64,000 nt of DNA from Lepus europaeus. Lineage: Eukaryota > Chordata > Mammalia > Lagomorpha > Leporidae. Below, in pieces: positions 32,020-43,800 of this stretch. Location: NCBI RefSeq assembly GCF_033115175.1, contig NC_084837.1, forward strand, positions 12,273,766-12,337,765, written 5' to 3'. Made by a program: the position numbers and the translations under genes. Within the stretch, counting starts at the first letter, position 1. Each line of letters begins with the position of its first letter. A model generated the notes under the pieces. It worked only from the letters and a program-made list of their open reading frames with translations. It was not told the origin of the DNA and searched no databases.

Positions 32020-33080
32020 TTTCTCTAACTCTATTGAAGTGTAATTTTCGCACCATGCAACTCATCCATATATACTTTGATGCATCTTAGCATATTCATA
32101 GGTATGTGCAACCATCACCACACTCAGTGTGGGAGCATAACCTCAACAAGAAACACTGCCTGCCTTAGCTCGCGTCCCACTACCCCCGAGCCCCAGGTCT
32201 AAGCACCAGTAACCTGCTTTCTCTCTCTATGGACTTGCCGCTTCCGAAGATTTCATGGAAGTGGAGCCGTCCAACAGGCTGTTGCATCTGCGTCTTCCAG
32301 GTAACACAGTGTTTGCCAGGTTCATCCACGTGGTGGCTTGCTTTGGTGTTTCATTCCCTCTTAAGTGTGAGTAATCATCTCAAATGTGAACACACTTTAA
32401 AAATCCATTTGCCAGCTGGGTTGTTTCTACTTTTTGGCACGGACGTTGGTGTGCAAGTCTCTTTGTGGACAGAGGTGTTTTTGTCTGGAAGTATAAGTAG
32501 GAGTGGAATTATTAGGTCATAGGATCACTCGAGAATTAATGCTGGGCTGTTTGCTTCTGCACCATCTTCCACTCTCCCGGCAATCTATGAGAGCGCTGCT
32601 TTTCCTGCAGCCTCTCCAACACATGTCTTTTTAGCAAAAGCCATCCTGATGGATGTGAGGTGGTATCTTTTCTTTTTTTCTTAAGATTTGTTTATTTATT
32701 TGAAAGTCAGAGTTACCCAGAGAGAGGAGAGGCAGAGAGACAGAGGTCTTCTATCCACAGGTTCACTCTCCAATTGGCCGCAGCGGCCGGAGCTGCAATG
32801 ATCCAAAGCCAGGAGCCTAGAGCTTCTTCTGGGTCTCCCACGCGGGTGCAGAGGCCCAAGGACTTGGGCCATGTTCCACTGCTTTCCCAGGCCACAGCAG
32901 AGCTGGATCAGAAGTAGAGCAGCCGGGACTTGAACCGGAGTCCATATGGGATGCTGGCACTGCAGGTGGAGGCTTTAACCGCCATACCACAGCACTGGCT
33001 CCAATGAAGTGGTATCTTATTGGGCTTTTGATTTGTATTTCTCAGGTGGCTAGACTGCACATTTTATCTATAGTTTCAGC
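32020..33080 (-). mobile_element. LINE-1 (L1ME-type) 3' region, antisense, split by a CSINE
   Basis: The complement follows L1ME order: 'attgaagtgtaattttcgcacc', 'gtgcaaccatcaccacac', 'ctatggacttgccg', 'aggttcatccacgtggtgg', 'gggttgtttctactttttggc', 'aggagtggaattattaggtca', 'agccatcctgatggatgtgagg'. After the CSINE it continues 'gggcttttgatttgtatttctc'. Non-coding remnant. Confidence 0.88.
32681..33002 (-). mobile_element. CSINE inside the L1ME fragment, with target-site duplication
   Basis: TGARGTGGTATCTT at 32656-32669 and 33005-33018 (one mismatch) flanks the element and belongs to the L1ME sequence, which proves nested insertion. Confidence 0.94.
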
Positions 33081-33139
33081 TTTTATTCTACTTAATATCG
33101 TGCCAAAATCAATCTGATGAAAGTAAAAAAAAAAAAAAA

Positions 33140-33600
33140 AATGGGGGCAGGTGCTGCTGGTAGGTGGCAGAGCCAGGGTCCCGGAGCCAGGGTCCCAGCG
33201 TAAGAAGTCTGCCTCAGGGCCAGTGCTAGTGTGGATCCTCCACCCTCTGCCCCTGGACACTCAGCAGCTCTGTTGGCTGTGGCTCCTTCAGGCTCTCGAC
33301 CCAAGTGTCCCAGGCCAAGGCCCGCCATCCTAACAGCTCTGGGACTGCATGATGCCCTAGAATAGAATTCTTCAAAGATTTCCAAACATGGTGTGCCGAA
33401 GAGTGTCCCTAATGCCCTCCAGAAAGAAGTAGCTGGGGGAAGGCCCATGGAAGGCAAAGACAGGGCGGCATGGCTCCGGGTCTCCAGCAGCTCCTCCAAG
33501 GCCATCTCAGGTTGCGGCCCCTCCCACCCCCAGGGACTCCAGCTCACCAAATCTCCCTGCTGCTTTGGAGCCTTCGTGCTTCTGACTCCTTCTGCTGGGA
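33140..33600. other. Intergenic stretch, no gene
   Basis: Average-composition unique sequence after a short A run (33126-33140). No feature recognised. Confidence 0.45.
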
Positions 33601-33880
33601 ACCAGGGCGGCTGCGTCTCGAGGTCATCGCGGGTGTTCCCTTGGAAGGCTGTTCTCACCAGAGGGTTGTTGCAGAAGCCTGAGCTTGGCTCCCCACACCC
33701 CTGCTTTCCAACTCACCACGTGATCCTCATGAGCTCTGCCGTCTGCCTTGGGCTTTCGCCAGAGCATGCTCATGCCCTTTGGACCTGCAGCCTCCAGCCC
33801 CGTGAGTTAGATAAACCTGTCCTTTCTTCAGGGGAGCCTGTCTCGGGCAGTTCCTTGCAGTAACGGAAGCTGAGTGATGC
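33600..33880 (+). mobile_element. MaLR (MST-type) LTR 3' fragment
   Basis: 'ctgcagcctccagccccgtgagttagataaacct' and 'tctcgggcagttccttgcagtaacggaa' (33784-33870) match the order of MST/THE1 LTR 3' ends, normally '...ccagtctcgggtatgt..'. The left edge is vague. Confidence 0.6.
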
Positions 33881-34042
33881 GAACAGCTTTAGCTGGAAGC
33901 CGGCTCTGGGGGCTGCCGTGCTTGTGGATGGACCTTGCTCCCCACTCAGATTCATATGCAGTCTAGAGACCTCTGTTACCCTGTCACTGCTGCTGGACTT
34001 CCAGCTGGGGTAGGCTTGGGCCACCAGACAGCACAAATTATT

Positions 34043-34732
34043 TTTTTAAGATTTATTTTAGGCCGGTGCCACGGCTCACTAGGCTATTCCTCCGCCTGCG
34101 GTACCGGCACACCGGGTTCTAGTCCCGGTTGGGGTGCTGGATTCTGTCCTGGTTGCTCCTCTTCCAGTCCAGCTCTCTGCTATGGCCCCGGGAAGGCAGT
34201 GGAGGATGGCCCAAGTGCTTGGGCCCTGCACCCTCAAGGGAGACCAGGAGAAGCACCTGGCTCCTGGCTTCAGATTGGCGCAGCGTGCCGGCCGTAGCGG
34301 CCATTGTGGGGGCGTGGTTAACCAACAGAAGGAAGGCCTTTCTCTCTGTCTCTCTCTCACTGTCTAACTCTGCCTGTCAAAAAAAAAAAAAAAAAAAGAT
34401 GTATTTTATTTATTTTGAAGGCAGAGTTACACAGAGAAAGGAAAAGATAATAGATAGATAGATAAATAGAGGTCTTCCATCTGCTGGTTCACTCCTCAAA
34501 TGGCTGAAATGGCTGGGGCTAGACCAGGCTGAAGCCAGGAGCCAAGAGCTTCCTCTGAGTCTCCCACATGGGTTCAGGGGCCCAAGAGTTGGGTCATCTT
34601 CAGCTGCCTTCCCAGGCACATTAGCAGAGAGCTAAATTGGAAGTAGAGAAGCTGGGACTCGAACCAGTGCCCATATGGGATGCCAGTGCTGCAGGCTGTG
34701 GCTTAACCCGCTGTGCCACAGCAGTGGACCCA
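34043..34732 (-). mobile_element. CSINE, antisense, interrupted in its tail
   Basis: The body lies at 34396-34732, with the head at GCTGTGCCACAGCAGTGGACC. The outermost tail bases (about 34043-34060) were separated by the insertion of the + strand copy at 34061-34395. A TAGATAGATAGATAA stretch marks its GA-rich zone. Confidence 0.88.
34061..34395 (+). mobile_element. CSINE, second subfamily, nested in another CSINE tail
   Basis: AAGATKTATTTTA at 34048-34060 and 34396-34408 (one mismatch) is the target-site duplication, made from the poly(A) tail sequence of the older antisense copy. Confidence 0.95.
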
Positions 34733-34744
34733 AGTCTTTTTTTT

Positions 34745-35840
34745 TTTAACAGGTTTAATTAACACAATGTATGAGTGGAACAAACACTCGTAAATCAGAA
34801 CGTCTCCTTCCTCCTCTGCAAGTGACAATTACAATTTTCTTCATTTCTTTACACAATAAGAGCATTCGTACGTTGAATTGAAAAGTTTGAGGAAGAACTA
34901 GGCTTTCAGGGTTGTAACTTCAGTGAATTGAACACTCATTTAAAACTCTAAGTTTTCAGTAAAACGAGCTCTGAATTTTGAGCACCAAATGCACCCTTTG
35001 GGGACGTCGATGATGTCCTGTTGAATTGGAGCGGAGAGGGCTGCAGGGTTGTGGGGAATTCCACGTGCTGCTCTGGCACAGGAATCTGGGGGTCCTCTGG
35101 CTGCCCGGGGCTGCCCTGCCACAGTCCAGCAATGTGCCTGTGAGTTCCGTGTGCACCCGAGCCACGGTGGTGCTTTAGAAATGCCCCTCCTGCTAGCCCT
35201 CTTCAGCACGTTCCCCATAGCCGCCATCTCCACACGCTGGCTCTGACCGCCCACAGCCCCCATCCCGCGTCCTCCAGGGCTGGTCTTCCCCACCCACCCC
35301 TCGCCTTTGTGTCTCTCCCTTGAGTCTCTGGGGGGCTCCCATCTAGAGCCGGCTGCTCCCTTTCACAGGACGCCTACCCCAACCTGCCCCTTCATGCTGT
35401 GCCTCTGCAGGGGCCACTCGCACCCCAGTCTGCAGGAGCCCCTGTTGCTTCATCTCTCGCTTTCCTCGCCATCTGCCATTTCTCGTCTCCTTTCTGTTGG
35501 GTGTGAGGGGATACAGATGCCTCCTCCATGCCTGAAGCCCTGACCCCTAGCAGGTGTGCCGTATGTCTCACTGAGCACAGGACCGGATGAGGACCATGTT
35601 GGAAGCACCGTGGAGGCCACTGTCGCTCAGCTCCCTCAGAGCAGGGCTGGGGTCTCTGACACCTGCAACAGCCGTGGGCCCCGGTCTGTGGCAGGGCTGG
35701 GGACAGAAGGAGCACAAGTGGCAGTGAGCAACGGCTCTGTCATCAAGGACAGAAAGGGAACACGGAGCCCGGAGGCCTCACGCCGTGGGTGCTGTCTGGA
35801 TCCCCCTGGCTTGTGCAAACCCAGAGTTCTGATTCAGTAA
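34745..35840. other. Intergenic stretch, no gene
   Basis: AT-rich for the first 230 bases, then GC-rich unique sequence. No repeat family or coding domain identified. Confidence 0.45.
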
Positions 35841-35843
35841 GCT

Positions 35844-35897
35844 GGGGGCTCGCCGGGGCTCGTCGGGGGCTCGCCGGGGCTCGCCGGGGCCTGGGGG
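35844..35897. repeat. GGGGCTCGCC decamer array, G-quadruplex candidate
   Basis: Four near-identical 10-11 base units (GGGGCTCGCC, with one CGTC variant) followed by GGGGCCTGGGGG. Six runs of four or more G with loops of about six bases satisfy loose G4 criteria. CpGs in every unit make it methylation-sensitive. Confidence 0.85.
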
Positions 35898-36081
35898 TTT
35901 CCAGCAGGGTCCCCGGGGCTGCTGTTGCTGCCGCTCCCAGCTACATCCGCTGCTGCACACCAAGCTGGGCCCTTCGTTCTTCTGACTTCACGAGGCCAGG
36001 AGCTGGGCACATCCATCCAGGCCTGCTCTGTCCAGTCTGGAACTTGATGTGCCCTCTCCCCCCTTTTCTTAAAAAGCCCAG

Positions 36082-36394
36082 GTTTAGGACCAGTGTCATG
36101 GCACAGGGGGTTAAGCCGCTGCCTGCAATGCCGGCCTCCCATATGAGTGCCCATTCAGGGCCTGACTGCTCCACTCTCGATCCAGCTCCCTGCTAATGCA
36201 CCTGGGAAGGCAGTGGGAGATGACCTAAGTGCTTGGGCCCTGGCTACTCATATGGGAGACCCAGAAGACTCCTAGCTCCTGGCTTCAGCCTGGCCCAGCC
36301 CTGGCCATTTGGGGAGTCAACTAAAAGACAGAAGATCTCTCTTGTGTGTCTTTCCCTCGCTCTGTAACTCTGCCTTTTAAATAAAAAATATTTT
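36082..36394 (+). mobile_element. CSINE, diverged, with target-site duplication
   Basis: Head GTTTAGGACCAGTGTCATGG, tail CCTTTTAAATAAAAAATATT. AAAGCCCAG is duplicated at 36073-36081 and 36395-36403. Confidence 0.9.
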
Positions 36395-36409
36395 AAAGCC
36401 CAGAGTCTA

Positions 36410-39050
36410 GGTGGTAGGGCAGGAGAGGCAGGGACCTTGGGGAGGGATCTGGGCTCTCTGAGTGGTTCATGGTAGCCCCCAAGGGAGAGGCCTTTTGTCT
36501 TGTTCTGCCCCTGGCTCTGTCTTAGCCTCCTCTCAGTGCCCCCCTTCTCCCTGGAGGCAGTGAGGGGTGGTGTGCTGGAGCCTCTGAGCTGTGTGGCAGA
36601 CCTGGGTGTTCGGAGAGGAGCCTGGCCAGGTGACGGAGGGTGACAGGCCTACGTGATGAGGCTGGCCAGGGGCTGCAGGGCTGGGGAGTGGGTGGGGCCT
36701 CCCGTGGAAGCCTTGGGTCACACTTGGGGCCGAGGGTAGTGCAGGGTCCCCTTCCTGCCCCAGGGAGTCTCGTGGACAGGCTTGCTCCTCCAATCCAGGT
36801 TTTCCTTTTGATGTTGCCTCTGGGATCATCCTCAAGGGATTGGGTGGAGTTGAGCCAGGTGCCCGTCTGCCAGGTGATCAGGTGGGAGGTGGGCCCAGGG
36901 CAGGGAGCCCCAGCTGTGCCTGGCCAAGGAGCTAATTACCTGACTGGGCCCAATGTGCCACCCTGGGACCTGGTGTCCTCCCCTCCCCAGTGACGCCCCT
37001 GAAGGCTTTGAGCCAAGAGGCTCAGTCCAGAAGCCCTGTAGGTGCCTTTGTCACCTGCCCCCAAGGGAGGGGCCCTGGGGCTCCCCACTCTGTGCTGGGG
37101 GCAGTTCTGGGCCTCCCTCCTTGGTAGGGCCACGGCTGCTTCTCGGTCCTGGCTCGGACAGCTGTGCCAGCAAATCGCTTGGCTCTCCAAGCCTCGGTTT
37201 CCCCATCCGTGAGAGGAGGCCAGGTTTCCAGGCCTCACTGAGCTCATCTCAGTGCGGGAAACGCCAGTCTGACGAACAAGGTTGTCATTCGCACAAAACC
37301 ACAGCAGGCCCATACTCACCACACAGCCCTGGGGTCAGAGGAAGGGACTTCACCGGGGGGGGGGGGGGGGGGGGCGAGTTTGGGGCTGGGTGTGGGGTCT
37401 TTTGGGGCTTCTCCCACCTGCCTCACTGCTTCCGTCTTCCTCCCCTGCCCCAGCCTGGGCACCCTTGGCAAGGAGGCCTTGCAGAAACCACACGTGCAGC
37501 TGCTCTTAGCCCACCTGAGTTTATCCTGGGTTCCAAGCAGCACCGGCGGGCCCAGGAGCCCGTAATTAGCCTAATAAGATGCCTGCTGCACACACGTCTG
37601 TGCTGGGGCTCCAGCCCCTGGCTCCCCAGTAATTTGCCTGATCTCTGGGATAAGGCCTTTGCCTGGACAGGTTCCCACCACAAAGCACCCCGTACTTGGG
37701 TGGGGCTGGTGATCAGGGCTGTCCTGCAAGCTCCCCACCCCCACTGCCAGCCCTGTGGAGCTGTCCTCCAGGGCACGGCCACTGTGGTGGAGAACAGAGC
37801 TGCCTCCAGTGTCGGCAGAGAGCAGCATGGGGACCGGAGCAGGCCGCCCTGGACGTTAGGAGGGGCACTGGTGCTGCCGGCATTTGTGTACCTGCCTGGG
37901 AGGGCCAAGGAGGAGCCGCTCCACCTGTGGGTCCACCTGAGCGCCCATCTGTGCTGCTGCCCTTGTCCCCAGGGTACCCCCTAGCACAGGGTTACGCTGG
38001 CTCCTGGACCCCAGCAGGAAAGGAACTCCCCCATCCCAGGACCTGAGCTCAGGGCCCCAATGCCTACGTGGCCAGCAGGCCCTTCCAAGCCTCCTTTGTT
38101 CCCTGGGCCTAGTACCTTACTGTGGGGTTGACTTCGGGGCAGGACTCAGGCCCTGGAGGCAGGAGGACTGCTGCACCGCCAGTTTGCCCCCTCCTCCCCA
38201 GGGCGGCCACAGACGTCCGTGGGCGGGAAGAGCCCGCAGCCAGGCCCAGAAGCCCTGGGCAGTCGACTGAATGCTCACCCACGCAGCTGCCTTTGATCCG
38301 CCCAGGGCTGCGTCACCAGGTGGGCTTTCCCTGGAAACTGTGCCCAGGGAGGCTCAGCCTCACCCCAGCAGGGCACCTCGGCAGAGCGTGAGCCCCTCAG
38401 CCTGCCTTTGTGGAGTGAACAGTAAGGGAGCCGTGTCGGGGGAAGAGGCCCAACCAAGTCCTCCCCAACCCCCAGCCCGGGCTGTTCTTGTCCAAACCAT
38501 GGGAGGGGAGCTGGTCTCCATCTTCAAACAAGGGGCCCCTCAGCCCCACAGGTTGGGGGTGACCCACCTGGCAGGGGATCTGCACCCCTGTGTTTTCTGC
38601 CGTCAGCTGTGCCAAACCACCATATAATCCTTGGGTTCCCAGAGCCATCCTGCCCACACAGGTGCTAAGGCCAGCCCCCAGGGGATTCCAAGACACCTAC
38701 TGCTCCAGAACCAGGCCCAGACCTGCCCCCTCTGTTCCCTGATGAGGTTCAAGGGCACTGGGACCTGTGCTAACCTTGCAGGACTGGGCACAGGACAATG
38801 GGTGGGGCCCAAGTCAGAGCTGACTCACCCCTGGTGGGTGTGCCCGGGTGGGGTTGCTGTGGGCTAGAGGGGCACCGGCTGCTGGGAGGGGTGCTCCTGC
38901 TGCATCACACCTGTCCTGTCTGGTTGGCCAGGGCAGGAAACGGGAAGGGGGCTGGGAGCTGGGCTCGGGGCTCCAGGCCTTCTGCCACGCTGGGTCCCAT
39001 ACGTTGGTGCCTCATCTTCTCCAAATCCCCCTTGTCTGGGTGCTCTGCGT
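36410..39050. other. SINE-free unique GC-rich stretch
   Basis: About 2.6 kb without any CSINE. Contains TAATTA homeodomain cores at about 36932 (AGCTAATTACC) and about 37563 (CGTAATTAGCC, followed by CTAATAAG) and a 20-base G run (37355-37374). No coding exon is seen. It may hold conserved noncoding elements. Confidence 0.45.
37355..37374 (+). repeat. Twenty-base G homopolymer
   Basis: An unbroken G run. Such runs are prone to length error in sequencing and assembly. Confidence 0.85.
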
Positions 39051-39054
39051 TGGT

Positions 39055-39420
39055 GGGGTCTGTGTCCCTGAACTCATGCAGTGTAATCCCCCAAAGTTAA
39101 AAGGGTGGGAACTTCATGGACTCTGGAGTTTAGAGGCGGAGCCTCTGGGAGGTGATTGGGACGGGATTAAGTCCTAAGGGTGGAGCCCCTGCGATTGGCG
39201 CCTGGTGGCTTTTTCAGAAGACAGACACGTGAGCTCCATGTCTCTGGCCGTGTAATCCCTCTACCTGGGGACTCTGCCAGCAGGAACACTGTCCCCAGAG
39301 GCCAAACCAACGGGGCCTGCCCAGCTTGCACTGCGCACCTTCAGAGCCAGGAACCAAAGAAACCTTTTCTGGTAAAGTTAGCCTGCCCTGACATTTCATT
39401 ACAGCCGTGGAGAGCACAGG
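39055..39420 (+). mobile_element. MaLR (MLT1/MST-type) LTR
   Basis: 'atgcagtgtaatcccccaaag', 'ggcggagcctctgggaggtgattgg' and the following 'ggattaagtcctaagggtggagcc' are the 5' half of a MaLR LTR. 'ttctggtaaagttagcc ... ttacagccgtggagagcac' resembles its 3' end. A nearly complete but old solo LTR. Confidence 0.75.
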
Positions 39421-39692
39421 ACCCATTCAAGCGGCAGCTTCCACCCTCCGCCAGGAGCTCCCACTCTGTGGCCAGCATTGCTGCTGGGCCCCACGGAGGG
39501 AGGTGGCCCCCAGACGCAGGAGCTGCAGGTGCGGGTTGGGGATTCCTCCCCTCCCCATCCAGGCTCACCATCTTCTCCCTCGCCATTAAGGAGAAAGGAG
39601 CTTCCCCACACCCGTGATTCCTAGGGAAAGAATGGAGCCCAGGCCGTGGAACAGGAGAGGACAAAACCCGGCTTCATTTGCACACTTGGGTT

Positions 39693-39853
39693 TCTTTTTT
39701 CTTTTACTTTTTCTTTCTTCTTCTTCTTCCTCCTCTTCTTCTCCTTTTCCTTCTCCTTCTTCTTCCTCCTCTTCTTCTTCTCCTTTTCCTTCTTCTTCTT
39801 CTTCCTCTTCCTCCTCCTCATCCTCCTCCTCCTCCTCCTTCTTCTTCGTCTTG
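39693..39853. repeat. Polypyrimidine TTC/TCC tract, 160 bases
   Basis: Almost pure pyrimidine on the + strand, built from TTC and TCC units, with a roughly 40-base higher-order duplication (TTCTTCCTCCTCTTCTTCTC then CTTTTCC, at about 39718 and 39756). It adjoins the tail of the next CSINE and probably grew from it. It creates artefactual open frames rich in Phe/Ser or Lys. Confidence 0.93.
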
Positions 39854-40145
39854 TTTTTATTTCTCTAAAAGGCAGAATGACAGAGAAAGAGATCTTGCAT
39901 CCACTGGTTCACTCCACAAATGGCCACAGCAGCCAGGAATGGGCCTAGCCAAAGCTAGGAGCCTGGAACTCCATCCAGTCTCCCATGTGTCTACTGGGAC
40001 CCAAGCACTTGGGCCATCATCCTGAGCTTTCCCAGGCACATTAGCAGGAAGCCAGATCAGAAGCAGAACTGCTGAGACAAACTGGTGTTCACATGGGGTG
40101 CCGGCATAGCGGGCAGCAGCTTAACTCTGCACTCCAACACCAGCT
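39854..40145 (-). mobile_element. CSINE, full length
   Basis: 'tttttatttctctaaaaggcag' tail on the left and 'gcagcttaactctgcactccaacaccagc' head on the right. The tail merges into the polypyrimidine tract. Confidence 0.87.
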
Positions 40146-40228
40146 CGGTGTGCTGGGATTTGAACCCACACTTGGGTTTGAACCGGGGAGAGGTGGTAGC
40201 AAGGCTGAGTGTCCCTCCCTGGCAGTGT

Positions 40229-40875
40229 AGGAGCAGGAATTTTGGACTTCAGGTTTTTGTTTTTTTCATATAGGCGTATTTGCCTATACATAATGAGATA
40301 TCTTGGATACAGAACCCAAGTTTGAACATGAAGTTAATTTATGTTTCACTTCTACCTTATACACATAGCCTGAAGGCAGTTTAAGACAACAGTTTTAATA
40401 ATGGTATGTTTTGGGGGCTGGCGCTATAGTGTAGCAGGTAAAGCCACTGCTTGCAGTACCGGCATCCCATATGGCGCTGGTTTGAATCCTGGCTGCTCCA
40501 CTTCTGATTCAGCTCTCTGCTATGGCCTGGGAAAGCAGCAGAAGATGGCCCAAGTGCTGGGGCTCCTGCGTCCACGTGGGAGACCTGGAAGAAGCTCCTG
40601 GCACCTGGCTTTGGTTGGGCACAGCTCTGGCCATTTCAGCCAATTGAGGAGTGATCCAGTGGATGGAAGACACCTCCCCCTCCCCGCCTCTCCTCCTTCT
40701 CTCTTCGTGACTCTGACTTTCAAATAAATAAATACATCTTTTAAAAAAATAATGGTATGTATGAAACGAGTACCATGGTGTGGAATTTTCCACTGATGGC
40801 ATCATATTGGTCCTCAAACGTTTCAGTTCTGAAGCATTTTGGGTTTCAACTTTTCGGATTAGGGATGCTCTCAGC
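40229..40875 (-). mobile_element. Ancient interspersed repeat (unnamed), antisense copy, split by a CSINE
   Basis: The complement of 40260-40380 and 40748-40875 contains, in order, GAGCATCCCTAATCCGAAAA, 'gtggaaaattccacacc', 'ggctatgtgtataaggt' and 'ccaagatatctcattatgtata'. The same order occurs in + orientation at 52719-53000. I recognise it as an old mammalian-wide repeat but do not assign a name with certainty. Confidence 0.65.
40412..40747 (+). mobile_element. CSINE with perfect target-site duplication
   Basis: Complete copy. AATAATGGTATGT is duplicated at 40397-40409 and 40748-40760, splitting the older repeat around it. Confidence 0.95.
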
Positions 40876-40879
40876 CTGT

Positions 40880-43800
40880 GCCAAGTGTGGGGCCGGGGAG
40901 GATCACATTAAATAGAAACCAGTGATGAAGAGAGGGGACCCCAAATGGGGCAGAGGTCTGCAGGGTGATTGGGGGGCCTGTTGACTATGGGAAGTTAACT
41001 AAAGTGCTGCAAAGGTGAATTAGCAAGGCCTTGGGAAGGGATTTCCAGGAGCGAGAACTCAGACCCTAGGTCCTGCGATGGCAGTGCGTGGTGTGTCCAG
41101 TGCGGTGGGAGGCTGGAGTGGGAAGTGAGGCTTGCAGGAGGCTGGTGACCCTCCGGGAGTCCCAGCTAAAAGGTAACCGGCCCCAAATACTGCCCACAAA
41201 GAGGAAGGGTTTTGGGGGAGCAGGAGCACCAGGCCACAGGTGGATTCAGGAGAGAGGTGGCAGTGTCCCAGACCAGGGTGACGGGTTGGGTGCAAAGCGC
41301 ACTGCAGGGGACGCAGGCTGGACGTGATGGGTGGGGTGAGTGGGAGAAAGGACAACAAGGAGCTGACTGGGAGATGTGGGTTTGAGGCCCTGGGGTCACG
41401 GAGCTACCTTCATCTATTGACACTACCAGCCGACCTTCTGTGTGATACGCCATCCCAAGCCTCTGTGGACAGATGAGGAGACACGTCTTCCAGCAGGTGA
41501 AATAGGTTCTTCATGAACTCACTGCTCACCTGCCTGCTGCCCAGGTGTCACTTACCCCTTGGATGGATGGCACGTCCAGCTGGTCTGAGGAGGGCAGGGA
41601 GGGGTGGAGGATGAAGGAGGTGTCATGTGGCCTGTTCTGGAGGCAGCAGGAATTGAGGGTGCAGCCAGGGTGTGCACCCCACCCTCCAGGCGTGGAGGCC
41701 CATGGTGGGCACCCCTTGCGTGCAGGGCTGGGCAGAGCCCTTCCCAGGCAAGTGAAAGATTCTGTGATGCCCAGTTTACAGATGCTGAAACTGAGGCCAC
41801 ACCGGAGTAGAGGGCTGTGTGCTCGGTCTGTAGCTTCCCTCTGCCAGGCCCGCCTGGACTCCCTCACAGCACAGCGGCTGTTTCAAGGGGGCAGCGTCCC
41901 AAGACAGCCAGGCAGAAATGCTCTCATCATTTGTGACCTGGCCTCCAGAGTCACATGGTGTCGCCTGCCTGGACTCCAGGGGAGGGAGCTTGTCCCCCTC
42001 ACCCCGAGGGACATCTGGGGCCCTTGTAGGAAGAGCGCGTTCAGTATGAGCTAAGTGTCTCTGTCCTTGACTGGGGGGAAGGCACCCCGCCCCCAGGGGG
42101 GCCGTGGTGAGACCCCCTGGGGTGCGGGGCATGTGTCCAGGACACACTGCTGGCTCACAGGACAATCCTGGGGCAAGGAGTGTTGGGGGCTGTCCTGTGG
42201 GCCAGGGGTGCAGGTTCAACTCCCATCTCTGCCTCTTCCCAGCCTCTTGACCCTGGAAGGGCCCTTGGCTGATGCCTCCCAAGGGTCCCCATCAGCTTCA
42301 GAAAAAAGAATGAGGGTTCCATGAGGAGGGGGGTTGGAGGGGAGCTCTCTGGCTGGGGCCCTGACCCACAGAGGCACCACTGTGGGTAGAGGGACAAAGC
42401 CAGTGGGCTTGGGACACCTTGGAGGCTATGAGACTTTGGGCTGAGGGCCCAGCGCTCCCAGATGACAAAGACCTGGGAGGGGAGAAGTGGTGTGTTCAGG
42501 AAGTCCTCCGAGCCCGCTGGAGTGGGCCCTGGGGCTCACCTCCCAGGTGACTGCAGCGCGCACTGTCCCCAGGGTCGCCAGGCGGTCCTGCCTGCCAGCA
42601 GTGGAGAGGACGCTGCTGCACAGAATCCCGTGTTCCCAGCTGTCACCAGATGTGGCTTTGTGTGGCTCATTGGTCTGGAATCCTTCCTAGCGGGCAGGCT
42701 CTCCCCGGGGAGATGGGGGCTGGTCTGGCTCCGCCAAGAGCAGTACGTGGACCTCAGGAAAACATGCAACGCCGAAATGCGGGGGAGGTGCTGTTTTTAT
42801 GACGTTTCCGCGGCAGGGCCGGGCAAGGGTGCTTGGGAACTGTTTTCCTCTTTCACCAGCAGCCTTGCTAGCATCACTCGCTCCAGCAGGACCGATGCTG
42901 GGGGCAGACCCCCGGGGACCCGGCCGGGAAGTCGGAGGACAGGAAGGGCGGGCTGTGCAGAGGCCTTGGGAAACGGAGTTGCTTTCTGTTTGCTTTTCTC
43001 TGCCTCCCTGCAGCCGACTCAGACTGACCGCCTCTCTGGAACCCCACAATGTCCGAGTCCAGATCTGTCCACCGATTACCCTGGTTCTTTCTGTGTCTTT
43101 TCTGTTCTGAATCAATTTGGAGCAAGATCTTTTGCCCTGGCCTGGGTAACACTGTTGCTAAAAACAACACTGAAACCGGATGTTCCAGTAAATGATCAAT
43201 GAACTATGGCTCCAGAATTCTCGTCCCCGGACTGGTGGAGTCCAGTCACAAGGAGGTGGCACATCCAGCCCCCCGTACATGCTCCCCTCCTAAATAATGG
43301 AGTGCTTGATTTTGCACTTGGCGTCTGGACCCATTCTGGCAAATGGGGTATGGGCAGCAACGTCACAAACAACTTCCACCCCAAGAAGTAATTTGATGAG
43401 GAGTGGGTGAGCTCATTATTCCTCCTTCTCCTGCTGCAGGCTGAAATGTGGGTGTGACAGCTGGAGCTGCAGCTGTCATCTTGCATCGTGAGGTGGTCTT
43501 GGGAAAGGAAGCCTCACATGGTGAAGTGGAGGCAGGTGGGGCCCTGAGTCCTGGACCTGCAGCCAGAGGCAACACCAACCGATTCCCCACATACAGAGAT
43601 CTCATTCAGCTATGTTCCTCCCCCGGAAGTCAGCCAGTGGTTATGAGTGCCTCTGTGGGCCAGAGGCTGAGCTAAGGCAATGTCCTTGTTGGGGTTGGGG
43701 AAGACACGCGAAGACACGTCATGGGCGTGGTGATAACTGAGTGAGTCGGATGCACAGACCAGAGCACTGCACCTGCCTAGGTGTGTAGAGGGCAGACTGA

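Noticed and set aside
36953-37984. 343-codon + strand frame
   Set aside because: It translates through a 20-base G homopolymer into a glycine run and shows no domain. Not a plausible protein.
39614-40025. Frames made of Phe/Ser/Leu or Lys/Glu runs
   Set aside because: Direct translations of the polypyrimidine tract and the neighbouring SINE.
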